Assembly (NCBI GenBank): GCA_002435715.1
Contig: DISD01000103.1
Span: 1-64,000 of the forward strand
DNA length: 64,000 bases
Direction of reading: 5' to 3'
Source of the DNA: Rhodospirillaceae bacterium UBA6219
GTDB taxonomy: Bacteria; Pseudomonadota; Alphaproteobacteria; Rhodospirillales; Magnetospirillaceae
The translations under genes and the position numbers were made by a program. Under the pieces are notes generated by a model. The model had not been told where the DNA came from, made no database searches, and saw only the letters and a program-made list of their open reading frames with translations. Below, in pieces: positions 35,403-44,127 of this stretch (its first letter is position 1; each line of letters starts with the position of its first letter).

Positions 35403-36772
35403 GGGTTTGCCATCAGCGCGTCTTTGACGGTTTCCGCCACCAACCGATGGCCTTGTTCGCCATAGTGACCGGGACCGCGCAGGGGAAACAGCGCCTTGGG
35501 ATCGGGCTGCGCCATCATCACCGCCTGCATATCGACCACGTCGATATTCAGACGCTTGGCGATGGTCGTCAGTTGATCCCAATCGGGGCTGCGTCTGCCA
35601 TCCATCAGCGAGGTCCAGCTCGGCAGATAAACGATGGTCAGGCGGCCGCCCCATTGCGCGGTAAGCGCCTGGGCTTTGTCCAAGATGCGATCCAGCAAAG
35701 CATAATCCGGCGGTGCCAATTGCGCCCCGGTCAGACCGAAACGGATGCGGGTCTCGGTCAGGGTCAGGAAGCGGAATGCCCGCAATCCCCACGAAATCGA
35801 GGGCTCGGCCGCCGGTTTGTCGGATGAGCTGGCGCTATCGATGTAAGCGACAAGGGCCTGACGGATTTCGTCGCCATGGTCGATCAGGTTTTGCCGGGTC
35901 TGGTCGTCCAGATAATGCATCAGCAAGGGGCTGCGCTTTTCGACGGCAAGGTCGTTCATGTCATTGCCTTCGAAATAGAACCACAGCACGTTGCGGGGTT
36001 TCAGTGGACGAGCGTATTCAACCAAACTGGCCAGCATGAACAAGGGGCCGTTGCCCCCCATGCCCAGGTTGACCACACCCGGCAAGGCGGCGCCAAGCAG
36101 ACCGGCATAGCTTTGCTTTTCACCGACACACATGCCTTGCGTGAAGGAATCGCCCAACAATACTGTTTGGACTGTGTCCTCCCAGACAGCATCGGGATTG
36201 TCGAAACCATGGCGATCGGTGTTGTGAATCACCCAGTGCCCCGACTCGTTGCACAACACGGCCTGTGATTTGGCGACTCCGCCCAAGGGCATCAACTCAT
36301 TGCCGTTGATGGATACGGGTGAACGCACGCTGCCGCTGGCCCCGTTGGGGATCAGAAACAGAGACGGGAAAATAGACGAATAGATGTCTTGTCCTCGTTG
36401 ACGCAGGTCTTGAACCACTTGCGTCTTGGAGCGGTTATCAAGATCGCTCACCCCCAAGGCGCGGGCGCTTTCAAGCATGGAGTTGGGCGCTTGGCCGAAT
36501 TTCTGGCTGCCTTGCCATACCTCGAATAAATAAAGCGAACCCAATATCGAAATATATGAAATAATAACCATTACCTTTACGGACTTATTCAACAACAAGC
36601 TGACAAGGCAAACAACGGCAGAGGCTGTTGGAATAATAATAAAAACAGTTAGTCCGGCGATTGACGACGAAAAACGTTCGTATTGTAGCCATGACATGAC
36701 AGATAGCAGCACCGATGCAACGGCTATTAACAATATAGGTATATTTACTGCGTTGAACTTTGATTTAATCAT
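35399..36772 (-). CDS. Membrane-anchored SGNH-fold protein (second copy)
   Basis: A 457-residue protein with three hydrophobic segments in its first 110 residues, then a periplasmic SGNH-like domain. TVLLGDSFTQGMCVGEKQSY is the nucleophile block, FEGNDMNDLAVEK the Asn block, and GPGHYGEQGHRLVAETV the C-terminal His block. The start MIKSKFNAV at 36772 has a GAAGAG element nine bases upstream; this is further in than the longest open frame. It is probably a polysaccharide O-acyl transferase or esterase. The 5' part is A/T-rich. Confidence 0.75.
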   Translation of the reverse strand: MIKSKFNAVNIPILLIAVASVLLSVMSWLQYERFSSSIAGLTVFIIIPTASAVVCLVSLLLNKSVKVMVIISYISILGSLYLFEVWQGSQKFGQAPNSMLESARALGVSDLDNRSKTQVVQDLRQRGQDIYSSIFPSLFLIPNGASGSVRSPVSINGNELMPLGGVAKSQAVLCNESGHWVIHNTDRHGFDNPDAVWEDTVQTVLLGDSFTQGMCVGEKQSYAGLLGAALPGVVNLGMGGNGPLFMLASLVEYARPLKPRNVLWFYFEGNDMNDLAVEKRSPLLMHYLDDQTRQNLIDHGDEIRQALVAYIDSASSSDKPAAEPSISWGLRAFRFLTLTETRIRFGLTGAQLAPPDYALLDRILDKAQALTAQWGGRLTIVYLPSWTSLMDGRRSPDWDQLTTIAKRLNIDVVDMQAVMMAQPDPKALFPLRGPGHYGEQGHRLVAETVKDALMANP

Positions 36773-36785
36773 TGCGATAATCTCT

Positions 36786-37817
36786 TCAGCCGATCTTCGT
36801 GGTTTGTTTCCACAAAGGATCGGCTTCATATATTTTATAAACCAACTGCATGGTTGCCAAAGCTTCAGCAGAGGACCCATTTTCAACAGGCTTGCCGTTC
36901 ATCACCGCATCGACGAATTCGACCACCTCGTCGTTCCATGACGGGTCCGAGTTGTAGCGGGTGGTCTGTTCCTTGGGATCGCCCGAATCGTTGGGTGTCT
37001 TCCAGGCGACGGTGAAGGTTTCGGCGCCATAGCTTTTGGATCCGGTCAACAGACCGCCCAGCACGATGCTGCCCTTGTCGAAGGACATTTCCAGGCGGAA
37101 GCGATGACGCCATTCGGTGGCGGTGGAATGCAGCATGGCGACCACGCCGTCGGCGGTGCGCATCAGCGCATAGGCATTGTCTTCGACGCTGTGGTTCCAA
37201 TAATCGTTGGAAATGATGGCGTGGACTTCGACGAATTCGCCGGCGAACAGGCGCATCAGATCGACCATGTGGATGCCCTGATCCAGCAAGATACCGCCGC
37301 CGGCGATTTCGCGCTTGGTCCGCCAATGGGTGGGCGAACGGTAATCGATGATCGCCGACTTGCCGTAAACGCCGCGCAAATTGATCAGGCGGCCCATTTC
37401 CCCGGATTTGACCAGGGCCAGGCCGTCACGGACTGAATCGTGATAGCGGTGGTTGAAGCCATATTTCAGCACTAGTCCGGGGTGTTGGCTTTCACATGCG
37501 ATCACTCGTTCGATGTCGGCGACATCCCTGCCCGGCGGCTTTTCACAAAACACGTGCAGGCCCTTCTGCAGACCGGCGATGGTGATGTCGGCGGCGACGT
37601 CGTTGGTCAGGCAAACGAACAAGATGTCCAAGGACTCGCTGGCCAACATGGTCTGGGCGTCGGCGTAATGGCGCACCGACCCGTCCAGAACGCCGGTTCC
37701 GGCAAAGTTGCGGTCGCAGACAGCGACGGTGGTCAACGCCGGATGTTCGTCGATGACCTGACGGCGGCGCTTCCCCACCACCCCATATCCGGCAATGCCG
37801 ACTTTCAACGGATTCAT
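36786..37817 (-). CDS. Gfo/Idh/MocA-family oxidoreductase
   Basis: A 343-residue oxidoreductase. MNPLKVGIAGYGVVGKRRR opens the Rossmann fold; HVFCEKPPGRDVADIERV has the conserved EKP; YGFNHRYHDSVR and GGGILLDQGIHMVDLMRLF are the usual C-terminal substrate-domain blocks. The start at 37817 overlaps the KdsB-like stop as ATGA. It likely handles a 2-keto or hydroxy function of a sugar acid or nucleotide sugar. A gap of 13 bases separates it from the downstream SGNH gene. Confidence 0.88.
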   Translation of the reverse strand: MNPLKVGIAGYGVVGKRRRQVIDEHPALTTVAVCDRNFAGTGVLDGSVRHYADAQTMLASESLDILFVCLTNDVAADITIAGLQKGLHVFCEKPPGRDVADIERVIACESQHPGLVLKYGFNHRYHDSVRDGLALVKSGEMGRLINLRGVYGKSAIIDYRSPTHWRTKREIAGGGILLDQGIHMVDLMRLFAGEFVEVHAIISNDYWNHSVEDNAYALMRTADGVVAMLHSTATEWRHRFRLEMSFDKGSIVLGGLLTGSKSYGAETFTVAWKTPNDSGDPKEQTTRYNSDPSWNDEVVEFVDAVMNGKPVENGSSAEALATMQLVYKIYEADPLWKQTTKIG

Positions 37818-38602
37818 GCCGGGATATCCATGTAAAGGCCGGTGGTGGGGTCCAAGCGCAGCATCTGTTCGCCGCGCTTCAGGTCGGCCGGGGTGTCGAC
37901 GCCGACGGTTTCCTGATCCACGGTGACGATCTGGATGGGGTAATTGTGTTCCAGGGTGCGCAGCATGTCGATCTGTTCGATCATTTCCAGCGGCGTGCGC
38001 TCCAACTGGCCGAAAGTCTGCAGGAAAGCGTGCGAGAAGCCGATGACGCCGGTCTGCTGAAAAGCCGGGACCGGCCCATTGGCCCGCCAGCGCGACGGAA
38101 TCGGCGCGCGCGAAAAGAACAGCGCCCGGCCGTCGGGGGCGGCGCAGACCTTGACGCAATTGGGGTCGTCCTGGTCGCTTTCCGAGGTGATGACCGATGC
38201 CAGATTGACCACCGGGGCGCGGGTGCGGCCATAAACCTCGACCATGGTGTCGATCATGGCGGGGGTGACCATCACTTCGTCGCCTTGGACCATCAGCACC
38301 ATGTCGTCATCGGCCAGGGTCAGGCCCAGATTGGCGATGGCTTCCACCGTGCGGTCGACACAGCCGGGATGGGTGTCGGCGGTCATCACCGCTTCGCCGC
38401 CCAAAGCCTCGATGGCGTCCTTGATCACTTGGTCGCAAGTAGCGACGACGACCCGATCCACCGAGCTTGCCAGGCGGCAGCGCTGCCAGACATGGGCGAC
38501 CAGGGGAAGTCCCAGCATGGGTTCAAGCGGTTTGCCGGGATAGCGGCTGGAGGCCATGCGGGCGGGAATGATGCAGATGGGGGCGTGGGTCACGGAGATC
38601 AC
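37814..38602 (-). CDS. KdsB-like CMP-ulosonate synthetase
   Basis: About 262 residues of the 3-deoxy-manno-octulosonate cytidylyltransferase family. CIIPARMASSRYPGKPLEPM is the CTP-binding arm, then VDRVVVATCDQVIKDAIEA and MVLMVQGDEVMVTPAM (VQGDE is the KdsB signature). HPGCVDRTVEAI stands where typical KdsB enzymes have a similar sequence. The start is a GTG at 38602 that overlaps the aldolase stop as GTGA; an in-frame GTG at 38593 would also fit. It should activate a 2-keto-3-deoxy sugar acid as a CMP derivative. KDO itself is possible, but the local partners suggest another ulosonic acid. Confidence 0.85.
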   Translation of the reverse strand: MISVTHAPICIIPARMASSRYPGKPLEPMLGLPLVAHVWQRCRLASSVDRVVVATCDQVIKDAIEALGGEAVMTADTHPGCVDRTVEAIANLGLTLADDDMVLMVQGDEVMVTPAMIDTMVEVYGRTRAPVVNLASVITSESDQDDPNCVKVCAAPDGRALFFSRAPIPSRWRANGPVPAFQQTGVIGFSHAFLQTFGQLERTPLEMIEQIDMLRTLEHNYPIQIVTVDQETVGVDTPADLKRGEQMLRLDPTTGLYMDIPA

Positions 38603-39357
38603 TTTCCTTGCAACAGATCCAGCGGGCGGCCCAAGGCGGCCCGCATCGCCACCATGTCGGTGGAATAGGCGATGAATTGATAGCCTTCGTCCAGACGCTG
38701 ACGCAAAGCCTCGGGAGAGGGGGCGACTTGGTGGATGCCGGGGGCCTTGCCATGACGTTTGCAGGCGTCCAAAACCTGCCCCATGGCGGCCTTGATCTCG
38801 GCCGTTTCGAAATTGCCCGGAATCCCCAAATCGGCGGACAAGTCGTAAGGCCCGATGAACAAGGCGTCGACGCAGTCCAAGGCGGCGATGGCATCCACGT
38901 CGGCGACGCCGGCACGGCTTTCGATCTGCGGCACCAGAATGGGTTGGAAGTCGCGGTTGTAGCCGTCGAAAGTGTCGCCCCAGCCATTGGCCCGCGACAG
39001 ACAGGCTCCGCGGCGGCCACGGGGGGCGTAATAACAATGCTGGGCGAATTCGGCAAAGGCGGCGGCGCTGTTGACCACCGGCACTATCAGACCGGCGGCG
39101 CCGCTGTCCAGGCATCGGCGTCCCAGATAGGGATCGGCGCTGGGCAGGCGGACGAAGGGCGCTACGCCATAACGTTCGGCGGCCAGGAAGATGGGCAGCA
39201 CATCGGCGACTTCGATGGCGGAATGTTCAAGGTCCACGGCCAGCCAGTGGAAACCGCACGACGCCATGGCTTCGGCCACGGCGGCGGACGGCACGGTGCT
39301 CCAGGCGCCGATACAGGGAAGCCCGTCGAGAAGGCGGCTTTTCAGGGATTGGGTCAT
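38599..39357 (-). CDS. HpcH/HpaI-family pyruvate aldolase
   Basis: A 252-residue class II aldolase. CIGAWSTVPSAAVAEAM, GFHWLAVDLEHSAIEVAD, PYLGRRCLDSGAAGLIVPVV, VPQIESRAGVADVDAI and GPYDLSADLGIPG are the recognised blocks. The Glu of QIES is the expected metal ligand. It condenses or cleaves pyruvate with an aldehyde to form a 2-keto-3-deoxy (or 4-hydroxy) acid. Right beside a KdsB-like gene, this suggests aldol formation of an ulosonic acid. It overlaps both neighbours by ATGA or GTGA. Confidence 0.88.
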   Translation of the reverse strand: MTQSLKSRLLDGLPCIGAWSTVPSAAVAEAMASCGFHWLAVDLEHSAIEVADVLPIFLAAERYGVAPFVRLPSADPYLGRRCLDSGAAGLIVPVVNSAAAFAEFAQHCYYAPRGRRGACLSRANGWGDTFDGYNRDFQPILVPQIESRAGVADVDAIAALDCVDALFIGPYDLSADLGIPGNFETAEIKAAMGQVLDACKRHGKAPGIHQVAPSPEALRQRLDEGYQFIAYSTDMVAMRAALGRPLDLLQGK

Positions 39358-40898
39358 GTCAGCTGTCTGCGCCAGAAGTCGAGATCGGGCTCGGCGAACA
39401 CGTCTGTCCAGTGCAATGGCGGGGGTGGGACGGCGTCGAGCACGGCGGTCAACACGGTTGCGGCATTCGCCGTTGGGGTGGGCACGAAGTCTGGCAGAAT
39501 GTCCACCGCGACGCAACCCGACGGAATGAAGCGGATGGTGGGCAGGCCGGCCAGCAACGATTCCAATCCGACGGTGGTGGCGGCGAAAATGACGCAACGG
39601 ACCGCATCCATGCTGGGCAAGGGTCCTGGCGCCCGATGGAAGTTGGCGGAATCTTCAAAAGCGACGGGAAACAGCGGATGGTCGCGCATCAGGACGGTCA
39701 GGCCGCTTGCGGCCACCGGACGAAGCGCATCGATCATCTGTCCGGCCACCCGGTGGTCGAAGGGAACCGCCAGGAAGATGGGGCCATTGGGGTCGTAAAC
39801 GGGACCGCCATCGGCGGGTTTCTTGAAGCGCAATGTGCCGGCGATGGTCATCCGTTCCACCGGGACGCCTCGCCGTTCCAATTGCTGAAAGCCGGAGGGG
39901 CCATTGGCGGCAACGATGTCCGGCAGGTCTTCCAACGTAAGGCAGCCGATATTGAATTGTTGGCCGATGACCGAATGCTGATGGCCGATGGTGCGGATAC
40001 CTAGTTTACGGGCCTCGGCAACCAAGGCCCGTTCCCAGCCGTGGTTTTCCCAGGGCCAGACCACGGTTTTGGGTTTTGCCTTATGGAGCCAACGCTTTTG
40101 ACAGTGAATCTGCCATGCGATGGCGGCGCCCTGAGCGCGTGATCCTTCTAAGGCGGCGGCCCGGCGAATCAACCAGCCCAAGGGTCCTTGCAGGTCGTGG
40201 TGGCGCGGAACCCAACGCGCCGTGCTCAGCCGCAACAGGGCATAAAGACGGCTGCCCCAGCTTTCCAGGTCGGCGCTGCTTCCATCGGCACAAAGGTGTT
40301 GGCGGTTTTGGGGCGTCGCATCCACATGGACGATACGCTTCAGTCGGGGAATAGCCTTCAGCAGGTCACCGAAATAACCGTCATGGCCATCCGGGGAACT
40401 GGCCGGGTGACCATAGGCAATCATCGCCGGCGCATTGTCCGGCCATTGGGGGCGGTGGGGGCGTCTTTTAAGAGCGGTGCGAAGGGCGAAACGCAGGCGG
40501 GCGGCCATGCCTCGAAGCCACAGTTTCAGCTCGGGCAGGGCCAAAGCCGGGGCGGTGCCCGTTTCGATGACGGGAAATGAGGCTAGCAGACAGCGGTAAA
40601 TCCACGGATCGTTGGTTTGGACCTTGATGGGGCGACCCTGGGACAGTCCTTCACGCAGGCAGGCGAACCACGCCAGAACCACGCCAAGATCCGAATTGTT
40701 GGGGGCGGCCGAAGCGGTATGAGCCAACACTGCACTGGGGTCGCCGTTCAGTTCTTTGGACCATTCCCGCCACAGCTGTCCCGCCTGATCAAAATGGCTG
40801 GCAACGGGGGAAATGACTCCATCGATCCACACCACCAGGGGGGCGCCATCGGCCACAGGGCCGCGACAGAGCTCTATTTTTTCAGGGGCTTTGGTCAT
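39354..40898 (-). CDS. Unrecognised surface-carbohydrate protein, GT-B-like
   Basis: A 514-residue protein without a clear named family. The C-terminal half looks like a GT-B donor domain: GPIFLAVPFDHRVAGQMIDALRPV, then VIFAATTVGLESLLAGLPTI, a pattern shared with transferases that use CMP- or CDP-activated donors. The N-terminal half is less conserved and includes FPVIETGTAPALALPELKLW. It overlaps the ABC protein upstream and the aldolase downstream by ATGA. It is the best candidate in this set for the transferase that uses the CMP-ulosonate, but that is inference. Confidence 0.6.
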   Translation of the reverse strand: MTKAPEKIELCRGPVADGAPLVVWIDGVISPVASHFDQAGQLWREWSKELNGDPSAVLAHTASAAPNNSDLGVVLAWFACLREGLSQGRPIKVQTNDPWIYRCLLASFPVIETGTAPALALPELKLWLRGMAARLRFALRTALKRRPHRPQWPDNAPAMIAYGHPASSPDGHDGYFGDLLKAIPRLKRIVHVDATPQNRQHLCADGSSADLESWGSRLYALLRLSTARWVPRHHDLQGPLGWLIRRAAALEGSRAQGAAIAWQIHCQKRWLHKAKPKTVVWPWENHGWERALVAEARKLGIRTIGHQHSVIGQQFNIGCLTLEDLPDIVAANGPSGFQQLERRGVPVERMTIAGTLRFKKPADGGPVYDPNGPIFLAVPFDHRVAGQMIDALRPVAASGLTVLMRDHPLFPVAFEDSANFHRAPGPLPSMDAVRCVIFAATTVGLESLLAGLPTIRFIPSGCVAVDILPDFVPTPTANAATVLTAVLDAVPPPPLHWTDVFAEPDLDFWRRQLT

Positions 40899-42727
40899 GC
40901 CGAGGGTGCGGGATTGTTGCTGCCGGTCTGCAACTGCCCCAGGTCCACCAGGCGACGGAAGTCTTCATGGCTTCGATACAATTCGGTGAAGGTCCCACAA
41001 GCCTGCATGCGGCCTTCGTCCAACAAGATGATCTGGTCGCAATGTTGGATGGTCGCCAGCCGATGCGCGATGATCAGCACGGCACGATCTCGGCTCATAT
41101 TGGTAATCGCCTTGGTGACGCTGGCTTCGGTCTGCATGTCCAATGCCGACGTGGCCTCGTCCAGCAGCATCAGGTCGGCATCGCGATAAAAGGCCCGAGC
41201 CAAAGCCAAACGTTGGCGTTGGCCGCCGGACAGGCGATTGGCATTTTCCCCCAAGGGGGTGTGAATGTCGCCCACGGCCGTGACCAACTCGGAAAGCTCG
41301 GCCGCCTGCAAGGCCGCCATCACCCGTGACTCGTCGATCTTGTCGTGGGATTGGCCGAAGGCGACGTTGTTGCAAAGGCTGTCATCCAGAAAATAAGGGT
41401 GCTGCGGCACATAAGCGACCCGCCCACACAATTGCGTCGCTTGGATTTCCTTGTCATCGGCGGTAATGCGCCCCTGATCGGGGGACAAAAGACCCAACAG
41501 AATATCTGCCAGCGTCGATTTCCCTGCCCCTGAACGGCCGATCAGGGCGACGCTTTTGCCTTTACTGAGTTCCAGCGAGATATGGCTCAGGGTGTCCGTG
41601 TCGCGGTTGGGATAGCGATAGCTGACAGATTCAAGGCGAAGGTGTTGAAAGGATAGCGGCTGCCCTTGCTGGGGGCGGGCTTCCGCAGGAGGGGGAAGGC
41701 TGGAATGCAGGCTGTCCACTGCGGCGAACCCAGAACGCAGAACGCCGAGATTGCTTAGCAGACGGTTGCCGCTCGGCATCAGGCGGAAAGCGATGGCGCC
41801 GAACATCCCCAAGGTGGCCAGAGTATTCTGGTCATCTCCATTCTGAGATACTAGAAATATAGAAATAGCAAAAACAATTATTATGATGACGGTTTCAACA
41901 TATAGCCGTGGAACGAATGATGAAATGCTGACAAACTTACGCAGTTCGGCAACCTTCTTCTGGTTCTCACTCATTCTGTCTTCAAAAAATGTCTCGGTCT
42001 GTTGTACGCGTATCTCTTTGATCGCACCCAGTGCCTCTTTGATAAAGCGCAAATTGCGTTCGGCGCGATAGTTCAGCCCGTGTCCCCAATTCGTGAATCG
42101 TTTGGACATAACAAGCTGATATATATAAACCAATAAACCTAAACAAATAGATGCGCCAAGTGCGCTCGCTGGGTTGACTGCGACAATTATTAATCCAAGC
42201 GTAAGAGCAGTCAGTGACTCAGTGAGGATATTCATAAAAGAAATAATTACACTTGAAAACACACTAACGGCATTTTCATTTAAGTTTCTAATTATTTCAG
42301 AAGAATTTTTGTTTGATATAAAATGAAAATCGCTTCTGATATACCTTGAAAAAAGTTTAGATGTAAATTCCGAGAGCTCATTAAGAATAAGTTCGTTCTG
42401 CTTAAAGCTCACAATTCCAGTGAATGTGTTCTTAATTAAGAAAAATGCAGCGATACCGATGCCAGTTATTTGTATGGTTGTTGCGCGATCAAGGCTAGAT
42501 AGCCATTGGCCCAGAATCGCCAAAGGACCCGATTGTGTCTCCGGGGTAAATTGATTCCCGCCTAACAACCCCAGGAAAAAGTACAGAAGGCCGATTCCAA
42601 TGCTCTCCATCGCCACGATACCCAAAATGGCGGCGGTCAGTCCCAGAAGTTTCCAACGAAATGGTGTATCCAGAACATCCCAGACTTTACGTAAAGTGCT
42701 GGTCATCGTGATATTTCTATTTTTCAT
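40895..42727 (-). CDS. ABC transporter, fused permease/ATPase (PglK/MsbA-like exporter)
   Basis: A 610-residue half transporter. Six hydrophobic segments in residues about 25-310 form the membrane domain. The C-terminal ATPase has Walker A GRSGAGKSTLADILLG, the signature LSGGQRQRLALARAF, Walker B LMLLDEATSALD and the His loop IIAHRLATIQH. Homologues such as PglK flip lipid-linked oligosaccharides. ATG at 42727 is preferred to the TTG one codon upstream. The membrane half (about 41.8-42.6 kb) is strikingly A/T-rich while the ATPase half has normal composition. Confidence 0.93.
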   Translation of the reverse strand: MKNRNITMTSTLRKVWDVLDTPFRWKLLGLTAAILGIVAMESIGIGLLYFFLGLLGGNQFTPETQSGPLAILGQWLSSLDRATTIQITGIGIAAFFLIKNTFTGIVSFKQNELILNELSEFTSKLFSRYIRSDFHFISNKNSSEIIRNLNENAVSVFSSVIISFMNILTESLTALTLGLIIVAVNPASALGASICLGLLVYIYQLVMSKRFTNWGHGLNYRAERNLRFIKEALGAIKEIRVQQTETFFEDRMSENQKKVAELRKFVSISSFVPRLYVETVIIIIVFAISIFLVSQNGDDQNTLATLGMFGAIAFRLMPSGNRLLSNLGVLRSGFAAVDSLHSSLPPPAEARPQQGQPLSFQHLRLESVSYRYPNRDTDTLSHISLELSKGKSVALIGRSGAGKSTLADILLGLLSPDQGRITADDKEIQATQLCGRVAYVPQHPYFLDDSLCNNVAFGQSHDKIDESRVMAALQAAELSELVTAVGDIHTPLGENANRLSGGQRQRLALARAFYRDADLMLLDEATSALDMQTEASVTKAITNMSRDRAVLIIAHRLATIQHCDQIILLDEGRMQACGTFTELYRSHEDFRRLVDLGQLQTGSNNPAPSA

Positions 42728-42733
42728 CAACCA

Positions 42734-43615
42734 TCATTCCATGGTGAATTCATTCAGTTTGATGCCGTGGCTGAGCAATTCATTGGTCAGAAGTCCAACG
42801 GTATTTTCATCAAACACTTCGCGCCATTGCCCGGTCTTCCCGCTGCGGGTAAAGCGCCCGGTGAAGTTCGACGACGGAATTTCCTGCTGTAACCCGCCCT
42901 TATCTTCAATCTTGCGGATGGACTCAAAGCTCGATGCTTCGATGGATTCATGCAGGAATTGCTGATGCAACGGAAGTCCAGCCCATTGAACCAGGATGGT
43001 GAATGCCGTCCAGGGTTCCTGCATTAGATTTTCGTAAGGCAGCATCAATACATTTTTCTTTTCGGCCAGCTTGCGCATGGTTTTGTATTGAATGATGTAG
43101 TTGTCGCGCAAAAGGCTAAGAGCAGCATCTGCCGCGTTTGTGTGCTCTTTGCCTCGATATTCAATAGAGTAGAAGTAACGGGATATAATCGTATCGAATG
43201 GGTTTCTGTAAAGAAATACTATTTTCCCATCAAAATATTCAAGATATTTAGTGGTGTGTCCCCAAATTAGGTCTTTATAAGGAGAATTGTTAAAAATAGG
43301 ATGAGGTGTGACATGGCTTTTATGCCCCTCAAGAAAATTGTCGCGTCGATTTGGGAAAATCGTATTTAAACGCTCAGAATCAACTAAGTTTTTATTATTC
43401 TCATAAATTCTGCCCATATAATTAGCGAGAAAAAATACCACTTTATGGGTTCCGCATTTGGGGATCGAATTTATCATGAGGCTACCATTCTCATGTCGAG
43501 CACCGGCATAAACGTAAGCTGCGCGCTTAAGTACACTCTTGACGGCCCCATTTGGAATCTGCGCCCCAATAAAATTATACTTTTCTATTAATTTAGCTTT
43601 GTTTTGTGTGTTCAT
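42734..43615 (-). CDS. Sulfotransferase-domain protein
   Basis: A 293-residue PAPS-dependent sulfotransferase-like protein. INSIPKCGTHKVV (residues 48-60) is the 5'-phosphosulfate loop. IVFLYRNPFDTIISRYFYS (132-150), with Arg137 and Ser145, is the 3'-phosphate site. GRFTRSGKTGQWREVF (253-268) matches the C-terminal RxGxxG block. It would transfer sulfate to a glycan or lipid hydroxyl. The gene is A/T-rich compared with the neighbours and is probably acquired. It is followed at six bases by the ABC exporter. Confidence 0.88.
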   Translation of the reverse strand: MNTQNKAKLIEKYNFIGAQIPNGAVKSVLKRAAYVYAGARHENGSLMINSIPKCGTHKVVFFLANYMGRIYENNKNLVDSERLNTIFPNRRDNFLEGHKSHVTPHPIFNNSPYKDLIWGHTTKYLEYFDGKIVFLYRNPFDTIISRYFYSIEYRGKEHTNAADAALSLLRDNYIIQYKTMRKLAEKKNVLMLPYENLMQEPWTAFTILVQWAGLPLHQQFLHESIEASSFESIRKIEDKGGLQQEIPSSNFTGRFTRSGKTGQWREVFDENTVGLLTNELLSHGIKLNEFTME

Positions 43616-43698
43616 TTATACACCTATCATCACAAATGAATTGCCTAAATTCTTATTTATTTGCTGCTGCGGGCTGCCCAACGTCGCGCGGTCATATC

Positions 43699-44107
43699 TT
43701 AGAACGTCCGGGTGGTGATGACGGTGGATTCGTCGCGCCACGAGAATAGCAACGAGGGGACATTCAGTTCAGTCGCTTCGTCGATGATGCGCTTGACAAT
43801 AGGCCAAGGCAGCATGCGCAGGGCACCGACCACCGCGTTCTGAAATTCTTCAGTGATGGTGTAGGCCAGATTGCAGGTGCTGACCAATTCAATGGTTACC
43901 GCCAGCGGGATATCACGGGGAGGCCATCTCTTCGTTGCGCCGATGCCATTCGCGAGGGTACAAATCATAACGCTCGCGCTCTTCAGTATCAAGGTTGTAC
44001 TGGATTTGGTGTACAGGAGCCTTAACCTCAGCGTCATTGCCTCCAGCCTTCACTGGGATAGTGAGGTAGCGTTCCTTTGGCCGGATAGTGAAATAGTTAT
44101 CGCGCAA
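43699..44107 (-). pseudogene. Decayed radical SAM gene (N-terminal part only)
   Basis: A TTG start at 44107 with an AGGAGG element seven bases upstream opens a frame of 64 codons. That frame stops at 43913 after NEEMASP. Reading one base shifted in the CCCC run at about 43918 continues as RDIPLAVTIELVSTCNLA, then YTITEEFQNAV, and ends at 43699. The intact paralogue at 51914-52987 reads LASLCNLRCPMCYTITEEF at this place, so four codons holding Cys2 and Cys3 of the CxxxCxxC cluster motif are missing. About two thirds of the usual protein is absent. It can bind no [4Fe-4S] cluster. Confidence 0.8.
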
Positions 44108-44127
44108 CCTGCTTCCTCCTGCGGATA

